Below the pieces are notes generated by a model that saw only the letters and a program-made list of their open reading frames with translations, ran no database searches and was not told the origin of the DNA. Source: an uncultured Oscillospiraceae bacterium (GTDB lineage Bacteria; Bacillota; Clostridia; Oscillospirales; Oscillospiraceae). Taken from it: a stretch of DNA of 36,847 nucleotides. Each line of letters begins with the position of its first letter. Positions within the stretch are counted from its first letter, which is position 1. Made by a program: the position numbers and the translations under genes. The stretch spans positions 1 through 36,847 of the forward strand of contig CAJFNZ010000028.1 of NCBI GenBank assembly GCA_904395905.1. The letters are read 5' to 3'. Shown here in pieces: positions 24,427 through 33,087 of this stretch.

Positions 24427-26124
24427 ATGGGGCGCTGGTGCCAAAAGCTGCTCTGCTGGCTTCTGCTCGTGTGCATCTGCGCGGCCGGGGCATCCGCGGC
24501 GGCCGCGGACGGCGGGGAGGAGACGCCGGCGGATGCCGTCATCAACCGCCTGGAGGCCCGCTGGGTCGTGGACGACCGGGGGGGCGCCTCGGCCACAGTG
24601 ACGCTGGATGTGACGTTTTCCACAGCGGTGACGGAGATGGAGTTCCCCATCGGCAGCGGCCGCGGCGGCTCCCTGGCCGGCCGGGACACGCGCACCGTGG
24701 ACACCGACGACGGCAGGGCCCTGCGGCTGACGGCCGAGGCCGGGCTCACGGGACAGCAGTCCTTCACGCTGACGTACGACCTGGACGGCGTCATCACCGA
24801 GACGGAGACCGGCCAGCTGCTCGCCTTTGACGTCCTGCCCACCGGATGGGCCTACCCCATCGAGGTGGCCACCTTTTCGGTGACCATGCCGGCGGCCTTC
24901 ACCGGAGAGCCCGCCTACGTCGGCGGGTACTACGGCGACACCGTGGGCGACTACATGACCCTCAGCCAGGAGTCGGCCTCGTTCTCCGGCACGTTCAACG
25001 AGTCCCTCCGCGACCACGACAGCCTGGCCGTCTCCCTGGTCCTGCCGGCGGGCTACGTGGACCTCCACAGCGCCGGGGGCATCTCGTCCCTGGTGACGCT
25101 GATTCTCGTGGCGGTCCTGGGGGCGGCGTGCCTGCTGTACTGGTATCTGACGCTGCGCAACCCCCGGCTGTCGGTGCGGCTGCGGCCCATCGCCCCCGAC
25201 GGGGCCGGCGCCGGCGACCTGCCGATGCTCCTGACCGGGCAGACGCCCAGCCTGGCGCTCCAGGTGATGCAGTGGGCCAGCCTGGGGTATCTGACGGTCC
25301 ACATGGGCGGCGGCAGCCTGGTGCTGCGCCGGACCATGGACATGGGCACCGAGCGGCGGAACCTGGAGCGCTCGGCTTTCAACAAGCTCTTCGGCCCGGA
25401 CGGCCTGTGCGACGGGGCGGGGGCCCGGTTCGGCCAGCTGGCCGAGCGGTACGCCGCGGCCGCCACGGCCCGCTGGCGGCGGCAGCTCTTCTCCAAGACC
25501 AGCGGTTCGCCGACCCTCCTGCACCTGCTGGCGGCGCTGGCCTGCGGCGTGGCGGCCCTGGGTTCGGCCTCGTCGGGGCTGCCGGCCGGCGCGCTGCGGG
25601 GGCTGCTGCTGGCATTGTGCGCCGTGGCCGGCGCGGCGCTGGGATGGATCTCCCAGCGGGCCGTGACGGCCGCCGCCCGCCGGCAGTACCGGCTGGCCCT
25701 GGTCTGCGCGCTGCCGATGGTGGTCATCCTGGCGGCGGCGCGGCTGTGGGGCGGGCTGATTCCCGCGGCCCTGGCGCTGCTGCTCCAGGTGTTCGCCGCC
25801 GGCGTCACCCTGCGGGGCGGCCGGCGCAGCCCCGGCGGCCGGGACAACCTGGCCCAGACGCTGGGCTTCCGCCGCTATATCCAGCACGTGAGCCCCCACC
25901 AGCTGACGCTGCTGCTGCGGGACGACGGGCAGTACCTCTACAACCTGCTGCCCTTTGCCGAGGCCATGGGCCTGGGCCGGGACCTGGCCGCCCGGCTGGG
26001 CGAGGCCCGGATGGAGCCCTGCGCCTGGCTGGAGACGCGCCGGGCCCTCCAGACGGCGCCGGCCTTCCGCGCCGCGCTGCGGGAGGCCCTGGACCGGATG
26101 GAGGCCGCCGCCCGCCGCCGCTGA
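24427..26124 (+). CDS. DUF2207-like membrane protein
   Basis: A 565-residue protein with a signal peptide (about 1-25), an extracytoplasmic beta-rich region of about 190 residues, a membrane helix at about 221-241, a cytoplasmic segment, two hydrophobic hairpins between about 360 and 465, and a C-terminal cytoplasmic part with the HQLTLLLRDDGQYLYNLLPFAEAMGLG region. Architecture matches DUF2207 (predicted membrane proteins with an N-terminal outside domain and C-terminal helices), whose function is unknown; the usual Cys/Gly-rich low-complexity C-terminus is missing here. AAAGGAGG precedes the ATG at 24427. It is a single-gene unit with its own terminator. Confidence 0.8.
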   Translation: MGRWCQKLLCWLLLVCICAAGASAAAADGGEETPADAVINRLEARWVVDDRGGASATVTLDVTFSTAVTEMEFPIGSGRGGSLAGRDTRTVDTDDGRALRLTAEAGLTGQQSFTLTYDLDGVITETETGQLLAFDVLPTGWAYPIEVATFSVTMPAAFTGEPAYVGGYYGDTVGDYMTLSQESASFSGTFNESLRDHDSLAVSLVLPAGYVDLHSAGGISSLVTLILVAVLGAACLLYWYLTLRNPRLSVRLRPIAPDGAGAGDLPMLLTGQTPSLALQVMQWASLGYLTVHMGGGSLVLRRTMDMGTERRNLERSAFNKLFGPDGLCDGAGARFGQLAERYAAAATARWRRQLFSKTSGSPTLLHLLAALACGVAALGSASSGLPAGALRGLLLALCAVAGAALGWISQRAVTAAARRQYRLALVCALPMVVILAAARLWGGLIPAALALLLQVFAAGVTLRGGRRSPGGRDNLAQTLGFRRYIQHVSPHQLTLLLRDDGQYLYNLLPFAEAMGLGRDLAARLGEARMEPCAWLETRRALQTAPAFRAALREALDRMEAAARRR

Positions 26125-26137
26125 AACCGAATCAAAC

Positions 26138-26184
26138 AAGCGCCCGCCTTCCGGAAGCTGCGGAAGGCGGGCGCTTCCGTCTGC
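26138..26184 (+). terminator. Intrinsic terminator after the DUF2207-like gene
   Basis: A 16-bp perfect stem (26138-26153 / 26161-26176, loop GAAGCTG) begins 13 nt after the stop codon and is followed by a short T-containing tail (CTTCCGTCT). It separates the membrane-protein gene from the small unknown pair downstream. Confidence 0.8.
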
Positions 26185-26239
26185 AAAAGAATGACGGCTT
26201 GGAAAACCGGAGCCCACGGGGATTTTTCGGTGGGTTGCT

Positions 26240-26266
26240 TAATTTCCCACCGGAATTTGACGATAT
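26240..26266 (+). promoter_or_regulatory. Candidate sigma-28 (SigD/FliA-type) promoter
   Basis: TAAT (26240-26243), then exactly 15 nt, then GACGATAT (26259-26266). The SigD consensus of Bacillus is TAAA-N15-GCCGATAT, so this matches at 3 of 4 and 7 of 8 positions. No convincing sigma-A promoter was found in 26177-26331. A 7-bp inverted repeat (CGGTGGG 26228-26234 / CCCACCG 26246-26252) overlaps it and could be an operator. The leader to the ATG at 26332 is about 59 nt. Confidence 0.5.
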
Positions 26267-26331
26267 TCCAATAAAGAGGCCGCGTGCACCGGCGTGTGCG
26301 GCGGAATATGCTGTGGAAAGGGGCGGACCCC

Positions 26332-26985
26332 ATGGGACTGACAATCGGTTCGCTGCCGAAACTGCCGGACGCGCTTGTCCGGAACAGCTGGGTCAAGGAA
26401 GTGGACGTGTCGAATCCGGGCGGCGCCCGGCCGGACCTGCCGGCCGGCGTGAAATTGGAGCCCTCCGTGCGTCCGGGGCAGGTTCTGGACCGGGTGGACT
26501 GGGACAGCGCCGTCCCGCTGGACCCGCAGTTCGGCGAGAACATCGCGTATCGCCCGGACAGTCCGTTTCTCAGAAACGGGCGGCAGGATTTTACCGTCTT
26601 TTCCGGCGGCGACGTCTCGGAAGCGGCGGACTTCTCTATGGGAAAATCGGTGTCGGTGTCGGTTTACTATTCTCCGGAGGCAAAACGCAATCAAGCGTGG
26701 AATCGGATGTCCCAGGAACGAAACGCCCTCATTGAGCAGATGAAAGCGGAGATCTCCGCGGCCGGGATGGACTATTTCGAGAGCCAGCGGTTCATAAAGG
26801 ACAGCTTTACCGCCCTCTACACCGATTGGATGCACAACGAGCCGGAACTGTTCAAGGTGTGGTTTAACTGGAATGAAGAGGACTTTGCCAACCATGCGTG
26901 GGATCTGACAATCAAACCGGAGGGCTGGACGGACGCGGATTTTGCGTTCTGGAAGGCCTATGACCCCTGGGGATTGGAACCGTAA
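26332..26985 (+). CDS. Unrecognised 217-residue protein
   Basis: I do not recognise this family. It is soluble with no signal peptide or membrane segment. The N-terminal third is Pro/Gly/Asp-rich (for example GSLPKLPDALVRNSWVKEVD and NPGGARPDLPAG) and looks extended. The C-terminal part is helical and rich in Trp, Phe and acidic residues (NQAWNRMSQERNALIEQM, FESQRFIKDSFTALYTDWM, ELFKVWFNWNEEDFANHAWD). The ATG at 26332 has GAAAGGGG about 8 nt upstream; the open frame extends 16 codons further without a site. The next gene starts 19 nt later, so the two are co-transcribed, possibly from a SigD-type promoter. Confidence 0.75.
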   Translation: MGLTIGSLPKLPDALVRNSWVKEVDVSNPGGARPDLPAGVKLEPSVRPGQVLDRVDWDSAVPLDPQFGENIAYRPDSPFLRNGRQDFTVFSGGDVSEAADFSMGKSVSVSVYYSPEAKRNQAWNRMSQERNALIEQMKAEISAAGMDYFESQRFIKDSFTALYTDWMHNEPELFKVWFNWNEEDFANHAWDLTIKPEGWTDADFAFWKAYDPWGLEP

Positions 26986-27004
26986 GGAAAGGAGGCTGTC
27001 CCCC

Positions 27005-27532
27005 ATGCGGATTGACGGAACGTTTCGCAGCGCCGCCCCCGGTTTGGGAACGGGGAGCGCGGGCCGCGCCAACGGCCCGGCCCGTCCTGCCCGGACCGAC
27101 CGTCTGGCCTTCTCCGGCCAGGCGGCCGCGCAGGTGTCCGCCCTGGCCCAGGCGCAGGCCAGGCTCCGCGCCGTCCGGCAGGCCACGGAAAATGCGGAGG
27201 ATTCCCCCGTGGTCCAGATGGTGGAGAACATGAAAGAGGCCCTGGAGGTCCTGGAACTCTGCGGGAAAATCGCCGCACGGATCCAGGATGGGGACGAGGT
27301 GCCGCAGAAGGACCTGCGGTATCTCATCAAAAATAACCCGGCGGCGTACCTGATGGCCATGGCCGCCCGGGAGCCGAAGGAGGACCCCCGCATCTGGGAG
27401 AGCGCCCTCCCGCAGGAGGCGCAGCCGGAAGACGCGCCGGCGGCCAGCGGCGTCGCCGCAGAGCCGCCGCGCAGCCCTGGAGGCGCCGGGGAACGCGCCG
27501 CCGGGGCGAAGTCCGTTGAAATGCAGGCGTGA
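27005..27532 (+). CDS. Unrecognised 175-residue protein, partner of the preceding gene
   Basis: I do not recognise this family. The opening MRIDGTF plus a Gly/Ala/Pro/Arg-rich, probably disordered stretch and RTDRLAFSGQAAAQ is loosely similar to the start of FlgM-type anti-sigma factors (short basic start, disordered part, D-x-(V/L)-x-(I/F)-S segment), but the rest does not match FlgM. Residues about 65-125 are helical (VVQMVENMKEALEVLELC, DLRYLIKNNPAAYLMAMAARE). The tail (about 135-175) is Pro/Ala/Glu-rich and probably disordered. The ATG at 27005 follows AAAGGAGG. No signal peptide or membrane segment. Confidence 0.72.
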   Translation: MRIDGTFRSAAPGLGTGSAGRANGPARPARTDRLAFSGQAAAQVSALAQAQARLRAVRQATENAEDSPVVQMVENMKEALEVLELCGKIAARIQDGDEVPQKDLRYLIKNNPAAYLMAMAAREPKEDPRIWESALPQEAQPEDAPAASGVAAEPPRSPGGAGERAAGAKSVEMQA

Positions 27533-27584
27533 TGCCAGCGGCGCGCCCTATTCGGTCCGCAACGGGGCGCGGCCAAAAACAGGA

Positions 27585-27633
27585 AGCCGGCCGGCCTCCG
27601 ACGCTCGGAAGAGACGTCGGGGGCCGGCCGGCT
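27585..27633. terminator. Bidirectional terminator between the small pair and argF
   Basis: A 19-bp stem (27585-27603 / 27615-27633, one G-U pair, 11-nt loop). On the minus strand it follows the argF stop by about 10 nt and is followed by CTTCCTGTTTTTGG, a usable uridine run. On the plus strand the tail is GTTTCGG, so it serves argF best. Confidence 0.8.
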
Positions 27634-27643
27634 GTTTCGGCGC

Positions 27644-28624
27644 TTACTGCATCAGGACGGCCATGACGGCCTTGATGGTGTGCATCCGGTTTTCGGCCTC
27701 GTCGAAGACGATGGACGCCGGGCTCTCGAAGACCTGGTCGGTGACCTCCATGTCCTCCCGGCCGAACTTGCGGCCCATCTCCGCGCCGATGGCGGTCTTC
27801 AGGTCGTGGAAGGCCGGCAGGCAGTGCATGAAGCGGCACTGGGGGCCGGCGTTGTCCACCAGGGCCTGATTCACCTGGTACGGGGCCAGGTCCGCAATCC
27901 GCTCGGCCCAGACGGCCGCCGGCTCGCCCATGGAGACCCAGACGTCGGTGTAGAGGACGTCGGCCCCCCGGGTGGCGGCCATGGGATCCTCCTCAAAGGT
28001 CAGCGTGGCGCCGGTCTCGGCGGCGATGGCCCGGCAGGTCTCCACCAGCTGGGCGTCGGGGAAGTACTTGGCCGGGGCGCAGGCGGTGAAGTCCATGCCC
28101 ATCTTGGCGCAGCCGACCATCAGGGAGTTGCCCATGTTGTACCGGGCGTCGCCCAGGTACACCAGCTTGACGCCCCGCAGCTTGCCGAAGTGCTCCTGGA
28201 TGGTCAGGAAGTCGGCGAGGATCTGGGTGGGGTGGAACTCATTGGTCAGCCCGTTGAACACCGGCACGCCGGCGTAGCGGGCCAGCTCCTCGACAATCTC
28301 CTGGCCGAAGCCCCGGTACTCGATGCCGTCGAACATCCGGCCCAGGACGCGGGCCGTGTCGGCGATGGACTCCTTCTTGCCAATCTGGGAGCCGGCCGGG
28401 TCCAGGTACGTGACGCCCATGCCCAGGTCCCGGGCCGCGACCTCGAAGGCGCAGCGGGTGCGGGTGGAGGTCTTCTCAAAAATCAGGGCCACGTGCTTGC
28501 CCTCCAGCGTCCGGTGGGGGATGCCGGCTTTCTTTTTCGCCTTCAGGTCGGCGGCCACGTCCAGGAAGTGCTGAATCTCCGCCGGGGTGAAGTCCAACAG
28601 TTTGAGAAAATGCTTCTGTTCCAT
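27644..28624 (-). CDS. argF: Ornithine carbamoyltransferase
   Basis: The 326-residue enzyme makes citrulline from ornithine and carbamoyl phosphate in arginine biosynthesis (or the reverse in arginine catabolism). Carbamoyl-phosphate motif KTSTRTR (about 51-57), HPTQ (131-134) and the ornithine-binding MHCLPAFHD with its catalytic Cys are all present. GAAAGGAG precedes the ATG. It lies 14 nt after argH, so the three arg genes form one operon, which supports a biosynthetic rather than arcB catabolic role. Confidence 0.95.
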   Translation of the reverse strand: MEQKHFLKLLDFTPAEIQHFLDVAADLKAKKKAGIPHRTLEGKHVALIFEKTSTRTRCAFEVAARDLGMGVTYLDPAGSQIGKKESIADTARVLGRMFDGIEYRGFGQEIVEELARYAGVPVFNGLTNEFHPTQILADFLTIQEHFGKLRGVKLVYLGDARYNMGNSLMVGCAKMGMDFTACAPAKYFPDAQLVETCRAIAAETGATLTFEEDPMAATRGADVLYTDVWVSMGEPAAVWAERIADLAPYQVNQALVDNAGPQCRFMHCLPAFHDLKTAIGAEMGRKFGREDMEVTDQVFESPASIVFDEAENRMHTIKAVMAVLMQ

Positions 28625-28638
28625 GGGGGCGCTCCTTT

Positions 28639-30027
28639 CTACTGCGGCGCACGTTCACCGGCCAGCCGGGCGCGGGTGCGCGCGATGTGGGCCCGGACCA
28701 TCTCCGGGGCGGGGCCGCCGGGCACGGTCCGGCCCAGCAGGCAGGTCTTCAAATCGATGGCGCCGTAGACCCCCTCATCGAAGACCGGGGACACGGCCCG
28801 GTACTCCGCCAGGGGGAGCGTCTCCAGGGTCTGGCCGGTCTCGATGCAGTGGTGGACCAGCCTGCCCACGCAGGTGTAGGCGTCCCGGAAGGGCATCCCC
28901 TTCTTGACCAGGTAGTCGGCGCAGTCGGTGGCGTTGATGAAGCCCTCGGCCGCGGCCCGGCGGAGGCGGTCCGCCCGGACGGTCAGCGTCCGGTACATGG
29001 GGGTGAACACGTCCAGGCAGAGGCAGACCGTGTCCACGGCGTCGAAGATGGCCTCCTTGTCCTCCTGCATATCCTTGTTGTAGGCCAGGGGCAGGCCCTT
29101 CATCACCGTCAGCAGGCCCATCAGGTGGCCGTAGACCCGGCCGGTCTTGCCCCGGACCAGCTCGGCGATGTCCGGGTTCTTCTTCTGGGGCATGATGGAC
29201 GAGCCGGTCGCGTAGGCGTCGTCCAGGGCGACAAAGCCGAACTCATAGCTGGACCAGAGGATAATCTCCTCCGAGAAGCGGCTCAGGTGCATCATGAGAA
29301 TCGACAGGTCCGCGGCCAGCTCCAGGGCGTAGTCCCGGTCGGAGACACCGTCGATGGAGTTCTCCGTGGGCTTGTCGAAGCCGAGGGCCCGGGCGGTCAT
29401 CGCCCGGTCGATGGGGTAGGTGGTGCCGCAGGCGGCCCCGGAGCCCAGGGGGCACTGGTTCATCCGCGCCCGGCAGTCGGCCAGGCGGTCCAGGTCCCGG
29501 GTGAGCATCTCGGCGTAGGCCATGGTGTAGTGGGCGAAGGTGGAGGGCTGGGCCCGCTGGAGGTGGGTGTAGCCGGGCATGATGGACTCCAGGTGCGCCT
29601 CGGCCTTGTCGCAGATGGCGAGAATCAGGGCGCGGACCTTCTCCCGCAGCGTGTCAATCTCCCGGCGGAGGTAGAGCCGCAGGTCCACGGCCACCTGGTC
29701 GTTCCGGGAGCGGGCGGTGTGGAGGCGCTTGCCGGCGTCGCCGATGCGTTCGGTCAGCAGGGCCTCGATGTTCATGTGGATGTCCTCGTTCTCCTCGGAG
29801 AAGGTGATTTTGCCGTCGCGGCAGTCCTGGAGGATCTCCCCCAGGGCCTGGACGATGCGGTCGGCCTCCTCCTGGGGGATGATGCCGCAGGCGCCCAGCA
29901 TCGCCGCGTGGGCCATGGAGCCGGTGATGTCCTCCTCGTACATCCGCTGGTCGTAGGAGATGGAGGCGTTGAGGGCGTCCACCAGCTTGTCGGTGTCCTT
30001 TTCAAAGCGGCCGGACCAGAGTTTCAT
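28639..30027 (-). CDS. argH: Argininosuccinate lyase
   Basis: A 462-residue member of the aspartase/fumarase superfamily that splits argininosuccinate into arginine and fumarate. It has the superfamily signature [12 protein letters not shown] (275-286), containing the catalytic serine loop, the YTHLQRAQP segment (His155) and HTARSRNDQ. The start is ATG at 30027 with GAAAGGAG upstream. Length is normal. It sits between argG and argF in the minus-strand arginine operon. Confidence 0.97.
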   Translation of the reverse strand: MKLWSGRFEKDTDKLVDALNASISYDQRMYEEDITGSMAHAAMLGACGIIPQEEADRIVQALGEILQDCRDGKITFSEENEDIHMNIEALLTERIGDAGKRLHTARSRNDQVAVDLRLYLRREIDTLREKVRALILAICDKAEAHLESIMPGYTHLQRAQPSTFAHYTMAYAEMLTRDLDRLADCRARMNQCPLGSGAACGTTYPIDRAMTARALGFDKPTENSIDGVSDRDYALELAADLSILMMHLSRFSEEIILWSSYEFGFVALDDAYATGSSIMPQKKNPDIAELVRGKTGRVYGHLMGLLTVMKGLPLAYNKDMQEDKEAIFDAVDTVCLCLDVFTPMYRTLTVRADRLRRAAAEGFINATDCADYLVKKGMPFRDAYTCVGRLVHHCIETGQTLETLPLAEYRAVSPVFDEGVYGAIDLKTCLLGRTVPGGPAPEMVRAHIARTRARLAGERAPQ

Positions 30028-30095
30028 CGGCAGCGCTCCTTTCGTGCAGTGTTGCGGCGGCGCCGCAGAATCGGGCGTCCTCCGGACAGCCCATT

Positions 30096-30124
30096 GCGCC
30101 CCAGACCGGAGAGGCCTGGGGCGC
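30096..30124 (-). repeat. Intra-operon hairpin between argG and argH
   Basis: GCGCCCCAG (30096-30104) and CTGGGGCGC (30116-30124) form a 9-bp stem with an 11-nt loop in the 119-nt gap after argG. No uridine run follows, so it may set argG mRNA stability or partially reduce argHF transcription. Otherwise the gap holds only the argH ribosome site. Confidence 0.5.
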
Positions 30125-30146
30125 GGCGGTTCGGGATGGGCGGGGC

Positions 30147-31361
30147 TTACAGCTTCCCCTGCTCCCGCAGGGCCTGGACGGTGTCCGGCAGGCCCCAGAG
30201 GTTGATGAAGCCGGTGGCCTGGGCCTGGTCGTAGTCGCTCTCGTCGAAGGTGACCAGGTTCTCGGAGTACAGCGTGCAGGGGGAGGTGACCGAGGCGGTG
30301 ATGATGTTGCCCTTGTAGAGCTTCAGCTTCACCTGACCGGTGACGTACTTCTGGGTGTCCACGGCGAAGGCCGTCAGGGCCTCCCGCAGCGGGGTGAACC
30401 ACTTGCCGTTGTAGACCAGGTCGGCAAAGTCCACGGCCAGCTTGGACTTCATGTGCTTCGTGTCCTTGTCGAGGGTAATCATCTCCAGCACCTCGTGGGC
30501 CCGGTAGAGGATGGTGCCGCCGGGGGTCTCGTAGACGCCGCGGTCCTTCATGCCCACCAGCCGGTTCTCCACGATGTCCAGGAGGCCGATGCCGTTGGCG
30601 CCGCCGAGCTTGTTGAGCTTCTTGATGATGTCGCTGGCCTTCATCTTCTCGCCGTCGATGGCCACGGGCCAGCCCTTCTCGAAGTCCAGCGTCACGTAGG
30701 TGGGCGCGTCGGGGGCCTGCATCGGGGAGACGCCCATCTCCAGGAAGCCGGGCTTGTCGTACTGCGGCTCGTTGGCCGGGTCCTCCAGGTCGAGGCCCTC
30801 GTGGCTCAGGTGCCAGAGGTTCTTGTCCTTGGAGTAGTTCGTCTCCCGGGAGATCTTCAGCGGCACGTTGTGGGCCTCGGCGTAGTCAATCTCCTCCTCG
30901 CGGGACTTGATGTCCCACTCCCGCCAGGGGGCGATGATTTTCAGCTCCGGGGCGAAGCGCTTGATGGCCAGCTCAAAGCGGACCTGGTCGTTGCCCTTAC
31001 CGGTGGCGCCGTGGGCCACGGCGTCGGCGCCCTCCTTCTTGGCGATGTCCACCAGGGCCTTGCCGATAATCGGCCGGGCAAAGGCGGTACCCAGGAGGTA
31101 GTCCTCGTACTTCGCGCCCATCATCATCGAGGGGATGATGACATCGTCCACCATCTCGTCCACCAGGTCCAGGACGTACAGCTTCGAGGCGCCGGTCTTC
31201 AGGGCCTTTTCCTCCAGGCCCTCCAGCTCGTCGTCCTGGCCCACGTCGGCGGCCACGGCGATGATTTCGGGATTGTTGTAGTGTTCCTTGAGCCACGGGA
31301 TGATAATCGACGTGTCCAGGCCGCCGGAATACGCAAGGACGATTTTCTGAATCTCACTCAT
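30147..31361 (-). CDS. argG: Argininosuccinate synthase
   Basis: The 404-residue enzyme joins citrulline and aspartate using ATP. It has the PP-loop SGGLDTS (12-18) for ATP pyrophosphatase activity, and the substrate segments [14 protein letters not shown] and [21 protein letters not shown] precedes the ATG at 31361. It is first in the argGHF operon, behind a sigma-A promoter and an ARG box. argC, argJ, argB and argD are not in this window, so ornithine synthesis must be encoded elsewhere or ornithine taken up. Confidence 0.97.
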   Translation of the reverse strand: MSEIQKIVLAYSGGLDTSIIIPWLKEHYNNPEIIAVAADVGQDDELEGLEEKALKTGASKLYVLDLVDEMVDDVIIPSMMMGAKYEDYLLGTAFARPIIGKALVDIAKKEGADAVAHGATGKGNDQVRFELAIKRFAPELKIIAPWREWDIKSREEEIDYAEAHNVPLKISRETNYSKDKNLWHLSHEGLDLEDPANEPQYDKPGFLEMGVSPMQAPDAPTYVTLDFEKGWPVAIDGEKMKASDIIKKLNKLGGANGIGLLDIVENRLVGMKDRGVYETPGGTILYRAHEVLEMITLDKDTKHMKSKLAVDFADLVYNGKWFTPLREALTAFAVDTQKYVTGQVKLKLYKGNIITASVTSPCTLYSENLVTFDESDYDQAQATGFINLWGLPDTVQALREQGKL

Positions 31362-31402
31362 TGGAATTCCCCTCCGGTTCGCATCTTGTTTTCGGTAGCC
31401 CT

Positions 31403-31431
31403 ATCATACCACCCCCGCGGCCAAAAGGCAA
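31403..31431 (-). promoter_or_regulatory. Sigma-A promoter of argGHF
   Basis: On the minus strand, TTGCCT (31426-31431) and TATGAT (31403-31408) are separated by exactly 17 nt, giving a leader of about 35 nt to argG. The ARG-box-like sequence starts 9 bp upstream of the -35. Confidence 0.8.
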
Positions 31432-31438
31432 CCGTGAA

Positions 31439-31457
31439 GTTGAATAAAAATGCAGGA
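31439..31457. promoter_or_regulatory. ARG box (AhrC/ArgR operator)
   Basis: The core TGAATAAAAATGCA at 31441-31454 is identical to the centre of the AhrC operator of Bacillus (CATGAATAAAAATKCAAGK). The A+T-rich stretch that follows (31469-31530) contains more weak half-site-like sequences such as TTATAATTATTCG and GTGAATATATTCG, so one or two more boxes are possible. The box lies immediately upstream of the argG -35. No argR/ahrC gene is in the window. Confidence 0.7.
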
Positions 31458-31558
31458 TTCTTTCCGGTATATTTATAATTATTCGAGATAATTCGGCGAA
31501 TATGCAGAATATAGTGAATATATTCGTGCGGAGCGCGTATGAACCCGGCGGCATCCGG

Positions 31559-31588
31559 TTGACAAGGGCGGCGGGGAGATGGTACATT
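31559..31588 (+). promoter_or_regulatory. Promoter of the HAD phosphatase gene
   Basis: A perfect TTGACA (31559-31564) and a weak TACATT (31583-31588) are 18 nt apart, ending about 31 nt before the ATG at 31620. The -10 is poor, so expression may be low or regulated. Confidence 0.5.
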
Positions 31589-31619
31589 GGACGCAACTTT
31601 TGGAAACGGAGCGAGACCA

Positions 31620-32309
31620 ATGATGTATCAGCTGACAGCGGCCGTCTTTGACATGGACGGCACCCTCCTGGATTCCAGCGCCATGTGGGCCGAGGTCTCC
31701 CCGGCGGTGGTGCGGCAATTCGGCGCGGAGCCGCGCCCGAGCATCTACCGGGATATGCTGCCCCTGGGGATGCGGGAGTTCGCGCCCCGGCTGAAGGCCG
31801 ACTACGGTCTGGAGCCGCCGGTGGAGGAGATTGCCCGGGCCATCGAGGCCAAGGTGGAGCGGTACTACTTCGAGGAGGCGGCCCTGAAGCCGGGGGCTCT
31901 GGCGTTCCTCCGGGCGCTGAAGGCCGCCGGCGTGGGCATCGCCCTGGCCACGGCCACCGACCGGCGGCTGCTGGAGCCGGCCCTGGCCCGCACCGGGGCC
32001 CTGCCGCTGCTGGACGCCGTGTTCACCTGCGGCGAGGTGGGGGCCGGCAAGCACGAACCGACCATTTTCCGCCGGGCTGCCGAGGCCCTGGGCGCCCCCA
32101 AGGCCGAGACCTGGGTCTTCGAGGACGCCCTCTACGCCATTGAGACGGCCCGGGCAGACGGCTTCCCGGTCTGCGCCGTGGCCGACGCCCAGACGGGCTT
32201 CCAGTGGGACGCCATCCGCGCCGCGGCCACCTGTGCGCTGGAGGACTTCCGCCAGTGGCGGCAGCTGCCCTTCGCCAACCTGGCGGCCGTCCGGGAAGCG
32301 GCGCCGTGA
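31620..32309 (+). CDS. HAD-superfamily hydrolase, beta-phosphoglucomutase-like subfamily
   Basis: The 229-residue protein has the HAD motifs: motif I VFDMDGTLLD (Asp11 and Asp13), motif II ATATD, a motif III Lys in GAGKHEP, and motif IV VFEDALYAIETA. The four-helix cap between motif I and II fits subfamily IA/beta-phosphoglucomutase-type enzymes. It could be a sugar-phosphate phosphatase or mutase; the substrate cannot be read from sequence. GGAG lies 8 nt upstream of the ATG at 31620; the next codon, also ATG, is a possible alternative. The stop is followed by a small hairpin and then the trmB promoter. Confidence 0.87.
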   Translation: MMYQLTAAVFDMDGTLLDSSAMWAEVSPAVVRQFGAEPRPSIYRDMLPLGMREFAPRLKADYGLEPPVEEIARAIEAKVERYYFEEAALKPGALAFLRALKAAGVGIALATATDRRLLEPALARTGALPLLDAVFTCGEVGAGKHEPTIFRRAAEALGAPKAETWVFEDALYAIETARADGFPVCAVADAQTGFQWDAIRAAATCALEDFRQWRQLPFANLAAVREAAP

Positions 32310-32320
32310 CCGCCGAGGGC

Positions 32321-32337
32321 CCGCGGCTTTGCCGCGG
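32321..32337 (+). terminator. Possible weak terminator after the HAD gene
   Basis: CCGCGGC-TTT-GCCGCGG, a 7-bp stem 11 nt after the stop, without a uridine run. An overlapping TGACCGC/GCGGTCA repeat (32307-32313 / 32334-32340) can extend it. Termination strength is doubtful. Confidence 0.35.
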
Positions 32338-32367
32338 TCAGCGCGGCGCGGCGCGGAAAACCGACGC

Positions 32368-32396
32368 TTTACGGCGGCGGGAATCTCGTGTATAAT
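32368..32396 (+). promoter_or_regulatory. Sigma-A promoter of trmB
   Basis: TTTACG (32368-32373), 17 nt, and a perfect TATAAT (32391-32396). The leader is about 28 nt to the ATG at 32431. Confidence 0.75.
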
Positions 32397-32430
32397 CATG
32401 GTACATTGCCGTTTTGAGAGGGTTTGCGCC

Positions 32431-33087
32431 ATGCGTATGCGAAAAAAACACAATCTGGGCCCCCGGATGGAGGCCTGCGACCGGGTCTGGATCCGGGATC
32501 CGGCCCAACACCGGGGCCGTTGGCGGGAGCTGATGCCGGAGGCCCGGGCGCTGCGGCTGGAAATCGGCTGCGGCAAGGGGAAGTTCACCGTGGAGACCGC
32601 CAAGGCCGAGCCCGACGTGCTGCTCATCGCCCTGGAGAAGGTCCCCGACGCCATGGTCATGGCCATGGAGTACGCCGTCCGGGAGGAGCTGCGCAACGTC
32701 TTTTTCATCGACGCCGACGCCGCGATTCTGCCGGAGCTGTTCGCCGAGGACGAGGTGGACCGGATCTATTTGAACTTCTGCGACCCCTGGCCCCGGAACA
32801 AGACGGCCAAGCTGCGCCTGACCTACCGGACCTTCCTGGAGAAGTACCGGGCCGTCCTCCGGGACGGCGGCGAGCTGTACTTCAAGACCGACAACCGCCC
32901 GCTCTTCGACTTCTCCCTGGAGGAGTTCGCCCGCTGCGGCCTGGAGACCCGGGCCGTGACGAACGACCTCCACAAAGACGGCGTCGTGGGGATCCTCACC
33001 GGCTATGAGGAGAAGTTCCTGGCCCTGGGCACGCCCATCAACCGCTGCGAGTGCATCGTCCACAAGGGGGCGGAGGCCGGCGCATGA
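32431..33087 (+). CDS. trmB: tRNA (guanine-N7-)-methyltransferase
   Basis: A 218-residue SAM-dependent enzyme that methylates G46 of tRNA. SAM-binding motif [10 protein letters not shown] (about 43-52), the catalytic-region [10 protein letters not shown], and FKTDNRPLF, all typical of TrmB, are present. The ATG at 32431 has GAGAGGG about 8 nt upstream. Upstream in-frame codons read through the promoter and are not part of the gene. It overlaps the following membrane-protein gene as ATGA. Confidence 0.95.
   Translation: MRMRKKHNLGPRMEACDRVWIRDPAQHRGRWRELMPEARALRLEIGCGKGKFTVETAKAEPDVLLIALEKVPDAMVMAMEYAVREELRNVFFIDADAAILPELFAEDEVDRIYLNFCDPWPRNKTAKLRLTYRTFLEKYRAVLRDGGELYFKTDNRPLFDFSLEEFARCGLETRAVTNDLHKDGVVGILTGYEEKFLALGTPINRCECIVHKGAEAGA

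Noticed and set aside
32431-33087. A methyltransferase that might belong to a restriction-modification system
   Set aside because: Motifs are those of TrmB, a tRNA methyltransferase, and it is 16 kb from the nuclease/helicase unit.
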